Positions 1 to 5,399 of a stretch of DNA of 5,399 nt are shown here, one piece after another. The stretch's first letter is position 1. Every line of letters starts with the position of its first letter. Position numbers and translations under genes: made by a program. Under the pieces are notes generated by a model. That model did not search any database, was not told where the DNA came from, and saw nothing but the letters and a program-made list of their open reading frames with translations. The DNA is from Nitrospirota bacterium (GTDB lineage: Bacteria > Nitrospirota > Thermodesulfovibrionia > Thermodesulfovibrionales > UBA6898), in assembly GCA_029858145.1 (NCBI GenBank), contig JAOUFP010000224.1:1-5399 (forward strand), written 5' to 3'.

Positions 1-1709
1 ATCCTATGCGCTCCCTCGGCGTGTCAGGGATCTGGGAAATCTTTATCCCCGGTATTGCCGAAGGAGAGGTCTACAAATTTTATATAAAGTCCAGAGTCAA
101 CGACTATGAGGCTGAAAAATCTGATCCCTATGGATTTTATTTTGAATTCAGGCCAAAGAGCGCGTCGATTGTGTACGATATCAACAACTATAGCTGGGAT
201 GATGACGCGTGGATGGAAAAAAGGCCTCACACCAGCTGGCATGAGTCGCCGATATCAGTATATGAAGTTCATCTCGGATCCTGGATGCGGGTGCCGGAGG
301 AAGGCAACAGATTTCTCACTTACAGGGAACTCGCTGACACGCTGATAGAGTACGTAAAGCAGATGGGCTATACGCATATCGAACTCCTTCCGGTGTGCGA
401 ACATCCCCTTGATGCCTCCTGGGGCTATCAGACAATCGGGTATTTTGCGCCCACCAGCAGGCACGGCTCCCCTGAGGACTTTATGTATTTTGTGGACACC
501 TGCCACCAGAATGGCATAGGAGTGATCCTCGATTGGGCCCCTGCGCATTTTCCAAAGGACGGTCACGGCCTCGGATTCTTTGACGGGACTGCCCTGTACG
601 AGCACATGGACCCTCGCAAAGGGGAGCACAGGGACTGGGGGACACTGATTTTTAACTACGGCAGGAACGAAGTCAGGAACTTTCTCATATCCAACGCGCT
701 CTTCTGGCTCGAAAAATATCATATCGACGGCTTGAGGGTAGATGCCGTGGCATCAATGCTGTACCTTGATTATTCCCGGAAAGAAGGAGAGTGGGTTCCA
801 AATCAGTACGGCGGGCGAGAAAATCTTGAGGCTATCGATTTCATAAAAAAATTCAACGAGATCACCCATCAGTACTTCCCGGGGATACTGACTATCGCGG
901 AGGAGTCTACGGCATGGCCCAGCGTCTCGAGACCTGTCTACCTTGGAGGACTCGGCTTCGATTTTAAATGGAACATGGGCTGGATGAATGACATGCTCGA
1001 GTACGTATCCAAGGAACCCGTACACCGGAAATATCACCAGAATAATCTCACCTTCGGACTCTTGTACGCGTTTACCGAGAACTTTATGCTTGTGCTCTCG
1101 CACGATGAAGTCGTTCATGGAAAAAGGTCCATGCTGGACAAAATGCCCGGGGACATGTGGCAGAAGTTCGCCAACCTGAGGCTCTTTTACGGCTATATGT
1201 TCGGCCACCCCGGGAAAAAACTGCTGTTCATGGGGGGAGAGTTCGGTCAGTGGATTGAGTGGAATCATGAGCAGAGCCTCGACTGGCATCTGGCACAGTA
1301 CAGGCCGCACAACCGGCTGCAGAAATACGTTCGTGACCTGAACCGGCTCTATACTTCCGATCCGGTGTTCTTCGAAGTGGATTTTGACTATCACGGTTTT
1401 GAATGGGTCGATTTCCATGATGCCGACAACAGCATTATTTCCTTCATCAGATACTCACAGGAAAAGAAGGACCATCTTGTTGTAGTGTGCAACTTTACTC
1501 CTGTGCCGAGGTTTGCATACAGGGTGGGTGTGCCTGAAAAATGTTATTACAGGGAGATCCTTAACAGCGATTCGCGCGAGTACTGGGGAAGCAATCTCGG
1601 CAACGCGGGCGGAGTGCATGCCGACTACATACCGTGGCATGGGAAGCCATTTTCCATGAATATTGTAATCCCGCCGCTCGCGGTCCTCTACTTTAAGCCG
1701 TCCAGGTAA
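1..1709 (+). CDS. glgB: 1,4-alpha-glucan branching enzyme GlgB, 5'-truncated by the window edge
   Basis: Transfers segments of alpha-1,4-glucan chains to alpha-1,6 positions, making the branches of glycogen; cytoplasmic. The frame is open from base 3 (first full codon Pro), so the ATG at base 6 is an internal methionine in a family motif like HPMRxLGxSGIWEIFIPG and not the start. Residues below are counted from that Met (567 aa to the TAA). Residues 1 to about 55 are the end of the CBM48-type beta domain. About 85-450 are the GH13 (beta/alpha)8 barrel, and about 465-567 are the C-terminal beta domain with the typical LNSDS...GSN.GN.GGV and PPLAVLYFKP signatures. All four GH13 conserved regions are intact: DWAPAHFP (176-183); GLRVDAV with the nucleophile Asp246; IAEEST with acid/base Glu299; LSHDEVVHGK with Asp367. 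By comparison with known GlgB proteins, roughly 60 to 160 N-terminal residues are missing, depending on whether the extra N1 domain is present. No frameshift is visible. Neighbouring glg genes, if any, lie upstream of the window. Confidence 0.97.
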   Translation, partial: PMRSLGVSGIWEIFIPGIAEGEVYKFYIKSRVNDYEAEKSDPYGFYFEFRPKSASIVYDINNYSWDDDAWMEKRPHTSWHESPISVYEVHLGSWMRVPEEGNRFLTYRELADTLIEYVKQMGYTHIELLPVCEHPLDASWGYQTIGYFAPTSRHGSPEDFMYFVDTCHQNGIGVILDWAPAHFPKDGHGLGFFDGTALYEHMDPRKGEHRDWGTLIFNYGRNEVRNFLISNALFWLEKYHIDGLRVDAVASMLYLDYSRKEGEWVPNQYGGRENLEAIDFIKKFNEITHQYFPGILTIAEESTAWPSVSRPVYLGGLGFDFKWNMGWMNDMLEYVSKEPVHRKYHQNNLTFGLLYAFTENFMLVLSHDEVVHGKRSMLDKMPGDMWQKFANLRLFYGYMFGHPGKKLLFMGGEFGQWIEWNHEQSLDWHLAQYRPHNRLQKYVRDLNRLYTSDPVFFEVDFDYHGFEWVDFHDADNSIISFIRYSQEKKDHLVVVCNFTPVPRFAYRVGVPEKCYYREILNSDSREYWGSNLGNAGGVHADYIPWHGKPFSMNIVIPPLAVLYFKPSR

Positions 1710-1754
1710 AGAGGAGCGGGTTTCCCGTTATTGAGGGGAAACCCGCTCCTCTTT
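1708..1754. terminator. Bidirectional hairpin terminator between glgB and the YtxH-like gene
   Basis: A perfect 19-bp inverted repeat: left arm 1708-1726 (AAAGAGGAGCGGGTTTCCC), 9-nt loop 1727-1735, right arm 1736-1754. The left arm begins inside the glgB stop codon, and the right arm ends 6 bp before the stop codon of the converging minus-strand gene. Because the arms start with AAAGAGGAG and end with CTCCTCTTT, the stem is followed by a short U-run whichever strand is transcribed. This fits a shared rho-independent terminator for two convergent genes. The U-tract is short (about three U, or CUCUUU), so efficiency is uncertain; the function is inferred from structure and position. Confidence 0.85.
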
Positions 1755-1760
1755 GTATGA

Positions 1761-1958
1761 TCATGATATTTTTTCTTTCAGCCTTTTCGCATAGTCTGAT
1801 GCATGCTCCCGAACGTCGTCTGCCGCGTCGAGTATCTGCCTCCTGGTCTTCTTGCCTGACTGAGGGGCGAGCAGCAAAGCAACACCGGCTCCTACTATGC
1901 CGCCGATCAGGAAGGAAATAAGAACAGTTCCGGTCTTGTTGTCGTCTTCATGAAACAT
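1761..1958 (-). CDS. YtxH-like small single-pass membrane protein
   Basis: A 65-residue protein of the YtxH type (the domain also annotated as 'gas vesicle protein' by old homology). A short charged N-terminus (MFHEDDNKTG) is followed by one glycine-rich membrane helix at about residues 11-31. The typical junction APQSGKKTRR (31-40) comes next, then a charged amphipathic, probably coiled helix (about 41-64). This is the usual family length and order. The exact biochemical role of the family is not established; some members are linked to stress or envelope conditions, and nothing here supports gas vesicles. The ATG at 1956-1958 has an excellent Shine-Dalgarno, AAGGAGG (bases 1964-1970 on the complement), 5 nt away, which fixes the start. 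The gene converges on glgB and diverges from the cysteine synthase gene, so it is probably a one-gene transcript. Confidence 0.85.
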   Translation of the reverse strand: MFHEDDNKTGTVLISFLIGGIVGAGVALLLAPQSGKKTRRQILDAADDVREHASDYAKRLKEKIS

Positions 1959-1984
1959 GTGAGCCTCCTTTCGTATCTGTTAAA

Positions 1985-2013
1985 AGGCTAGCATGCAGAC
2001 GGGCAAACGTCAA
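1985..2013 (-). promoter_or_regulatory. Possible sigma70-type promoter of the YtxH-like gene
   Basis: Read on the minus strand, TTGACG (complement of 2008-2013) is followed 17 bp later by TAGCCT (complement of 1985-1990). The -35 box is good, but the -10 box matches TATAAT at only three of six positions. The distance to the start codon (about 25-30 nt) is right and no better candidate lies in this stretch. The promoter may need an activator or another sigma factor, or it may be a chance match. Confidence 0.35.
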
Positions 2014-2043
2014 GGGCGGAATAGTGCAGATTCCACGGGATTC

Positions 2044-2053
2044 AAAGCGCTTT
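2044..2053. promoter_or_regulatory. Perfect 10-bp palindrome AAAGCGCTTT upstream of the cysteine synthase promoter
   Basis: The palindrome has a central CG step and ends 9 bp before the putative -35 box. It lies within a TTCAAAG direct repeat (2041-2047 and 2052-2058). A second short dyad, TCAAA-gaga-TTTGA (2053-2066), runs into the -35 box. AANCGNTT-like palindromes are typical of operators for LacI-family regulators, so an operator is plausible. No regulator is present in the window, and a 10-bp palindrome can occur by chance. Confidence 0.3.
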
Positions 2054-2062
2054 CAAAGAGAT

Positions 2063-2090
2063 TTGAGAATCTGTTATATTTCAGTATATT
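2063..2090 (+). promoter_or_regulatory. Likely sigma70 promoter of the cysteine synthase gene
   Basis: TTGAGA (2063-2068), a 16-bp spacer and TATATT (2085-2090) match the sigma70 consensus at all but one position per box. This predicts a leader of about 20 nt before the ATG at 2118. A second TATATT at 2075-2080 is too close to this -35 to be its partner. The region is AT-rich relative to the surrounding genes, as expected for a promoter. Confidence 0.6.
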
Positions 2091-2117
2091 GAATTTCTTC
2101 AAAAGAAGGAAGGGTTA

Positions 2118-3026
2118 ATGGGAATATTAGATTGCATTGGAAATACGCCGCTTGTTGCCCTGGAGGAGATCAATCCATTTCCGCACGTTCGGATCCTTGT
2201 AAAACTCGAGGGTAGTAACCCCGGGGGCTCGGTAAAGGACAGGATAGCCTATTACATGATCAAAGATGCGGAGGAGGCAGGCGTTGTCAAAAAAGGCGAT
2301 ACGATACTTGAGGCGACTTCGGGAAATACAGGGATCGGGCTGGCTATGGTCGGTGCCGCAAAGGGATACAAGGTGAAGCTGGTGATGCCGGAGTGCGTGA
2401 GTCTTGAGCGGAGAAAGATCCTCGAGGCCTTTGGCGCGGAACTTGTGCTCAGTCCCGGCCAGGAGGGAACAGATGGTGCGATCAAACTCGCTCACAGGAT
2501 TCTGGAAGAGTCATCAAACGGATATTTTATGCCGAACCAGTTTGACAACCCTTCCAATATCAGGGCGCACTACGAAACAACAGGGCGCGAGATTATTCAG
2601 CAGACAGGCGGCGATATCGATGTCTTTGTTGCCGGTATGGGTACCACAGGCACATTGATGGGCGCAGGCAGAAGGTTGAAGGAGTTCAATTCCCGCATAC
2701 ATGTTGTCGGCGTGGAACCTTTGCTCGGTCACAGGGTGCAGGGGCTTAAGAATATGAAAGAATCGATCGTGCCGAAGATATTTGATTCATCGTTTCCTGA
2801 TGAAAAGGTGAATGTGTGTGACGACGATGCTTTTGATACCACCAGAAAGCTCGCGCTGCAGGAAGGCATTTTTGCGGGGATGAGTAGCGGCGCCGCTGTG
2901 GCAGGCGCACTCAGGATGGCGCAGAAGATTCAGAAAGGGACGATTGTCGTAATCCTTCCCGACAGGGGTGACAGATACCTCAGTACAGCGCTTTTTACTT
3001 CCGTCTGCGGCAAATGCCCGCCCTGA
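2118..3026 (+). CDS. cysM: O-acetylserine sulfhydrylase (cysteine synthase, CysM/CysK family)
   Basis: A cytoplasmic PLP enzyme of fold type II that makes L-cysteine from O-acetyl-L-serine and sulfide (CysM forms can also use thiosulfate). The protein is 302 residues, the usual length. The PLP lysine is Lys40 in GGSVKDR. TSGNTG (67-72) is the substrate-binding loop, GMGTTGT (173-179) holds the PLP phosphate, and PDRGDRYLST (281-290) lies near the PLP ring nitrogen. GMGTTGT and the DRGDRYLST form look more like CysM than classical CysK, but subfamily assignment from motifs alone is uncertain, so the symbol is tentative. The ATG at 2118 is preceded by AAGGA (2106-2110) with 7-nt spacing, and the protein starts at the family-typical IGNTPLV region, so the start is sound. 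The C-terminus ends in CGKCPP with two cysteines, which classical CysK and CysM lack. No cysE is in the window. The gene converges, with 7 bp between stop codons, on the following membrane protein gene. Confidence 0.93.
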   Translation: MGILDCIGNTPLVALEEINPFPHVRILVKLEGSNPGGSVKDRIAYYMIKDAEEAGVVKKGDTILEATSGNTGIGLAMVGAAKGYKVKLVMPECVSLERRKILEAFGAELVLSPGQEGTDGAIKLAHRILEESSNGYFMPNQFDNPSNIRAHYETTGREIIQQTGGDIDVFVAGMGTTGTLMGAGRRLKEFNSRIHVVGVEPLLGHRVQGLKNMKESIVPKIFDSSFPDEKVNVCDDDAFDTTRKLALQEGIFAGMSSGAAVAGALRMAQKIQKGTIVVILPDRGDRYLSTALFTSVCGKCPP

Positions 3027-3033
3027 AAGCAGA

Positions 3034-3426
3034 TTACTGCCGGTTTATATGCAGATGGACCTTTTTATCTTCTGAGGGGATGAGGCATGAAAGCACCATG
3101 CTTGCGATGCTGATGAGGAGGGACCCGAAAAACGCTGCCTTGAAATTCTCCACATGGAACCCCAGTTGGAACGTATCCGAAAACCAGGATGTCAGACTGA
3201 GCATCATCGCATTGATAATAAACGTAAAAAGACCTAATGAGAATATCAGCAGCGGGAGTGCGAAAAGATTAATAAAAGGGCGTATAAAGGTGTTTATGAG
3301 TCCGAATATCAATCCCACAACGAGTATGCCCCACCACTCACCGGAATAAACGATGCCCGGAACAAGCTTTATGGCGATCATAATCGCAATGGTGTTTATA
3401 AGCCACTTAACGAAATATTTTTCCAT
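3034..3426 (-). CDS. Four-helix membrane protein, phage_holin_4/YvlD family
   Basis: A 130-residue integral membrane protein of the 'Mycobacterial 4 TMS phage holin' superfamily (PF04020, YvlD-like). Hydrophobic helices lie at about 4-21, 31-48, 54-78 and 95-116. The family core NTFIRPFINLFALPLLIFSL (45-64) is followed by GLFTFIINAMMLSLTSWF, the most conserved stretch. The C-terminal tail (118-130) is charged and contains two histidines. Despite the family name, these proteins are common single chromosomal genes and are not evidence of a prophage; their role is not well defined. The ATG at 3424-3426 has only a weak ribosome site (GGGGA, about 3 nt upstream). The protein nonetheless begins where relatives do, directly before WLINTIAI, and the only nearby alternative Met (16) would cut helix 1. 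ubiD lies upstream on the same strand, with 149 bp and an inverted repeat between, so co-transcription is doubtful. Confidence 0.88.
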   Translation of the reverse strand: MEKYFVKWLINTIAIMIAIKLVPGIVYSGEWWGILVVGLIFGLINTFIRPFINLFALPLLIFSLGLFTFIINAMMLSLTSWFSDTFQLGFHVENFKAAFFGSLLISIASMVLSCLIPSEDKKVHLHINRQ

Positions 3427-3462
3427 TTCCCCGTCTATATTTGGAGATTACTATTTTATAGT

Positions 3463-3534
3463 TCACCGCAGAGCCGCAAAGGACACAGATGAGGAATTAA
3501 ATAACCCTCAGCGGCCTTTGCGGCTCTGCGGTGA
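3463..3534. repeat. Long inverted repeat (20-bp perfect arms) resembling the CGCAGAG-type intergenic repeat
   Basis: Left arm 3463-3482 (TCACCGCAGAGCCGCAAAGG) is perfectly complementary to right arm 3515-3534. The 32-nt interior contains a further TGAGG/CCTCA stem (3490-3494 with 3506-3510). A T-run (3535-3539) follows on the plus strand only. A second small dyad, ACTAT-ttt-ATAGT (3450-3462), abuts the left arm. The arm contains imperfect tandem units (CGCAGAG, CGCAAAG, CACAGAT), which recalls the 'ACCGCAGAGACGCAGAG' dispersed repeats seen between genes in many environmental bacterial genomes. It sits between ubiD and the holin-like gene, both on the minus strand. It could reduce readthrough from ubiD, but the minus-strand side lacks a U-run, so a repeat element is the better primary description. 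Confidence 0.75.
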
Positions 3535-3575
3535 TTTTTACCTGTTTTCTTTTCAGAAAAGCCGAACGCCACAGC

Positions 3576-5039
3576 TCAAAACCCGTACTCTTTCCATCTG
3601 GAATCAACGAGTTTTTTTATCTCCTCTGACATGAATAATTCATCAGGCCATTCCCTTGTCATCCCCTCTTCTTTTGTCTTCCGGGTTGCGTCTATGCCCA
3701 TTTTGGAGCCGTATCTCGGCCAGTTTGCCGCATGATCGAGATCATCGAGGGGGCCGTCTGCAAATACGGTATCGCGCTTCCAGTCGACGTTGTTCAGAAC
3801 TCTCCACGCGGTGTAGGAAAGATTCTGCACGTCCACATCGTCATCTACGACAATGAGCAGTTTTGCGAACATCATCTGTCCCTTGCCCCAGAGGCCATGG
3901 ATGATCTTTTTTGCGTGGCCCGGATAACTTTTTTTGATCGATATAAGGGCGAAATTATGGAAAACCCCTTCCATCGGGAGGTTGATATCCCTGATTTCAG
4001 GGAAATCGAGACGGATGAGCGGAAGGAATATGCGCTCCGTGGCCTTTCCCATATAGCAATCTTCCATGGGAGGTTTGCCGACAATCGTGGCAGGGTATAT
4101 CATATCCTTTCGGTGTGTGACGCAGGTTGCATGAAAGACCGGATAATAATCTGCCGCGGAGTAAAAGCCGGTATGATCTCCAAAAGGCCCTTCTATCCTC
4201 ATCTCGCCGGGCTCAAGATATCCCTCGATGACGAGTTCGCTGTTGGCCGGAACCTCGATATCAGAGGTGATGCACTTTACCATCTCGACAGGTTCCCTGC
4301 GTAAAAAGCCCGCGAAAAGCATCTCGTCAATCGACTCGGGAAGAGGCGCGCTTGAGGAGTATATAACAGCGGGATCGCCTCCGACAGCTATGGCAGCAGG
4401 CATTCTCCCGCCCATTTGTTTGTATTTATCGTAGTGCCGGGCACCGTCCTTGTGTATGTGCCAGTGCATTCCGGTGGTGGTTTTATCGTATATATGGATC
4501 CTGTACATGCCGCAGTTGGGGCGGCCCGTTTCCGGATCTTTCGTGAAGACCATCGGAAAGGTGATGAATCTCCCTTCATCCGCAGGCTGTCCGTCGCCGG
4601 GCCAGCATTTGATGATCGGAAACTTGCTGAGGTCAGGGTTGTCTTTTTCGATAACCTCCTGGCAAGGCGCGCTTTTTACCCTTTTGGGCAGGTATTTCGA
4701 GAGTTCAAAAAGCTTTGGAAGCAATGAAAGCTTTTCCATTAATGTCTTGGGAGGCGCCTGGTTCAGCAATTCCTCAATCCGGCCTGCGACATCATCGAGG
4801 ATCTTCACTTCGAGCGCAAGGGTCATTCTTTCAAATGATCCGAAGATATTTGTAACGACAGGGTATGGAGATCCTTTTACCTTTTCAAAGTACAGAGCTT
4901 TCCCGCCGTCAGGAGATTTGCACATTCGGTCGGTAATCTCGGAAATTTCGAGTATCGGGTCGACTTCAGCCGAAATGCGGTGAAGAAGTCCCTTGTTTTC
5001 AAGTATCTTGATAAATGCTCTTAAATCTTTATATGCCAT
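3576..5039 (-). CDS. ubiD: UbiD-family prenylated-FMN-dependent decarboxylase (quinone biosynthesis)
   Basis: A 487-residue cytoplasmic decarboxylase of the UbiD family, which uses prenylated FMN (made by UbiX) to remove CO2 from aromatic acids such as 3-polyprenyl-4-hydroxybenzoate, or from the corresponding intermediate of the futalosine menaquinone route. The full family signature is present. NCGMYR has Asn175 and Arg180. MHWHIHKDGA has His196, a probable metal ligand. VIEG has Glu272, a probable metal ligand. EGPFGDHTG has Glu283 and Asp288, which together with Arg180 match the catalytic E-R-E/D network. GKPPMEDCYMG (321-331) and GSKMGIDAT (444-452) are also typical. The start at 5037-5039 is chosen for GGAGGA (5045-5050 on the complement), 5 nt upstream, and for the family-like MAYKDLRAFI. 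An upstream in-frame ATG at 5126 would add 29 hydrophobic residues, has no ribosome site, and overlaps the promoter region. The C-terminus, KTKEEGMTREWPDE, looks to me like menaquinone-type (MqnL-like) members; this is a recollection-based inference. No ubiX or mqn gene is in the window. Confidence 0.93.
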   Translation of the reverse strand: MAYKDLRAFIKILENKGLLHRISAEVDPILEISEITDRMCKSPDGGKALYFEKVKGSPYPVVTNIFGSFERMTLALEVKILDDVAGRIEELLNQAPPKTLMEKLSLLPKLFELSKYLPKRVKSAPCQEVIEKDNPDLSKFPIIKCWPGDGQPADEGRFITFPMVFTKDPETGRPNCGMYRIHIYDKTTTGMHWHIHKDGARHYDKYKQMGGRMPAAIAVGGDPAVIYSSSAPLPESIDEMLFAGFLRREPVEMVKCITSDIEVPANSELVIEGYLEPGEMRIEGPFGDHTGFYSAADYYPVFHATCVTHRKDMIYPATIVGKPPMEDCYMGKATERIFLPLIRLDFPEIRDINLPMEGVFHNFALISIKKSYPGHAKKIIHGLWGKGQMMFAKLLIVVDDDVDVQNLSYTAWRVLNNVDWKRDTVFADGPLDDLDHAANWPRYGSKMGIDATRKTKEEGMTREWPDELFMSEEIKKLVDSRWKEYGF

Positions 5040-5062
5040 TTGTATCCTCCGAAGTATAAAGT

Positions 5063-5091
5063 ATATAATACCATAACGAACTGAATTACAA
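5063..5091 (-). promoter_or_regulatory. Possible promoter of ubiD
   Basis: On the minus strand, TTGTAA (complement of 5086-5091), a 17-bp spacer and TTATAT (complement of 5063-5068) lie about 25 bp upstream of the ubiD ATG. The stretch is very AT-rich and also contains other TATACT-like hexamers (for example the complements of 5053-5058 and 5097-5102), so the exact -10 cannot be decided by eye. Confidence 0.4.
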
Positions 5092-5141
5092 AAAACAGTA
5101 TAAAATAACAGCATGCAGGTAAACATTAAACTAAATTATGC

Positions 5142-5170
5142 TTGACAAGGATCTATCTCCTTAATATAAT
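5142..5170 (+). promoter_or_regulatory. Consensus sigma70 promoter of the IHF-alpha-like gene
   Basis: TTGACA (5142-5147), exactly 17 bp, then TATAAT (5165-5170): a perfect match to the sigma70 consensus in both boxes and in spacing. The predicted transcript starts near base 5177, giving a leader of about 22 nt with AGGGGAG (5184-5190) placed 8 nt before the ATG. The spacer holds a small dyad, AAGGA-N6-TCCTT (5147-5151 and 5158-5162), where a repressor could bind, though it may be chance. Such a strong promoter fits an abundant nucleoid protein. Confidence 0.9.
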
Positions 5171-5198
5171 TAAAAAAATTCATAGGGGAGACTGAAAA

Positions 5199-5399
5199 AT
5201 GACAAAAGCTGATCTTGTTGATTCAATTTTTGAAAAGGTTGGTCTGTCTAAAAAAGAGGCGCAGGACATCATCGAGATACTGTTTGATACCATGAAACAG
5301 ACCTTTGCAGAAGGTGAATCAGTAAAAATATCAGGCTTCGGGACCTTCCATGTGAGGAAAAAAATGGCCAGGAGGGGGCGTAATCCCAAAACCGGGGAT
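5199..5399 (+). CDS. ihfA: Integration host factor alpha-like DNA-bending protein (HU/IHF family), 3'-truncated by the window edge
   Basis: A small nucleoid-associated protein that binds and sharply bends DNA as a dimer, affecting recombination, replication and transcription. The visible 67 residues start MTKADLVDSIFEKVGLSKKE, the characteristic N-terminal helix pair. SGFGTF (45-50) begins the beta region, and GRNPKTG (60-66) is the family motif at the base of the DNA-binding arm. The basic stretch RKKMARRGR (53-61) precedes it. About 25-35 C-terminal residues, including the arm tip, lie beyond the window. The TKADL start and GLSKKEA helix favour IHF-alpha over HU, but IHF-beta-like or HU paralogues cannot be fully excluded without the C-terminus. 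The ATG is placed by AGGGGAG 8 nt upstream and by the consensus promoter before it. It is divergent from ubiD across about 160 bp. Confidence 0.9.
   Translation, partial: MTKADLVDSIFEKVGLSKKEAQDIIEILFDTMKQTFAEGESVKISGFGTFHVRKKMARRGRNPKTGD

Noticed and set aside
753..1418. Long minus-strand open frame (221 codons) opposite glgB, and a similar one at 255-722
   Set aside because: Both are shadows of the glgB frame, which carries all catalytic motifs; no ribosome site or domain supports them.
2995..3080. Terminator between the convergent cysteine synthase and holin-like genes
   Set aside because: Only 4-bp stems can be drawn (for example around GGCAAATGCC) and none is followed by a convincing U-run in the right place.
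3014..3349. Plus-strand open frame opposite the holin-like gene, overlapping the cysteine synthase end
   Set aside because: It is the antisense of a clear four-helix membrane protein, and its composition looks like a shadow.
3034..3426. Holin-family gene as a sign of a prophage or lysis cassette
   Set aside because: YvlD/PF04020 proteins are common solitary chromosomal genes, and no endolysin, integrase or phage structural gene lies nearby.
3598..3610. IHF-binding-site-like sequence AATCAACGAGTTT
   Set aside because: It lies inside the 3' end of ubiD and misses one consensus base; a degenerate site like this is expected by chance.
3732..4304. Long plus-strand open frame (190 codons) inside ubiD
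   Set aside because: It is antisense to a fully conserved ubiD reading frame, and its translation shows no recognisable domain.
5040..5126. In-frame N-terminal extension of ubiD from an ATG at 5126, giving a hydrophobic 29-residue leader that resembles a signal peptide
   Set aside because: No ribosome site precedes that ATG, the segment is AT-rich intergenic DNA with promoter-like hexamers, and UbiD proteins are cytoplasmic. The Met at 5039 has GGAGGA at the right distance and a family-like N-terminus.
5180..5389. Minus-strand open frame opposite the IHF-alpha-like gene
   Set aside because: The plus strand encodes a clear HU/IHF protein with promoter and ribosome site; the antisense frame has neither.
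1..5399. A previously undescribed multi-gene system
   Set aside because: Every long coding region belongs to a known family, genes alternate in strand with their own signals, and there is no cluster of unknown genes or repeat array that would suggest a defence, mobile or biosynthetic system.

Overview
The window is an ordinary, gene-dense stretch of a bacterial chromosome with medium GC. It holds six protein-coding genes: four complete ones and two cut by the window edges. The features that point to a lineage are Gram-negative-type sigma70 promoters, strong Shine-Dalgarno sites (AAGGAGG, GGAGGA), an IHF-alpha-like protein, a UbiD-family decarboxylase of quinone type, a YtxH-like small membrane protein, and a YvlD-type four-helix membrane protein. 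Together they suggest a free-living, probably anaerobic or sulfur-metabolising bacterium such as a Nitrospirota or deltaproteobacterial-type lineage. That placement is an inference from gene style and is not proven.

Layout from left to right. Bases 1-1709 (+) are the 3' part of glgB, the glycogen branching enzyme; its 5' end lies outside the window. A perfect 19-bp inverted repeat (1708-1754) follows and probably terminates transcription from both sides. The next gene is a small YtxH-like membrane protein on the minus strand (1761-1958). A 159-bp divergent intergenic region carries a good promoter for the plus-strand O-acetylserine sulfhydrylase gene (2118-3026, cysM/cysK family). That gene converges, with a 7-bp gap, on a minus-strand four-helix membrane protein of the phage-holin-4/YvlD family (3034-3426). 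Upstream of that gene on the same strand lies ubiD (3576-5039, minus). The 149 bp between them holds a 20-bp-arm inverted repeat whose arm has the look of the widespread CGCAGAG-type dispersed intergenic repeat. At the right edge, a textbook promoter (TTGACA, 17 bp, TATAAT) drives an IHF-alpha-like gene on the plus strand (5199 to the end), which diverges from ubiD.

The genes do not form one pathway. They cover glycogen storage, cysteine synthesis, probable menaquinone or ubiquinone synthesis, nucleoid organisation and two small membrane proteins, arranged in single-gene or near single-gene units with alternating strands. I see no CRISPR array, tRNA, rRNA, transposase, integrase or toxin-antitoxin pair, and no sign of a new multi-gene system. 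The points most worth a second look are the intergenic repeat hairpin, the dyad cluster upstream of the cysteine synthase promoter, the cysteine-containing C-terminal tail of that enzyme, and which pathway the UbiD protein serves.
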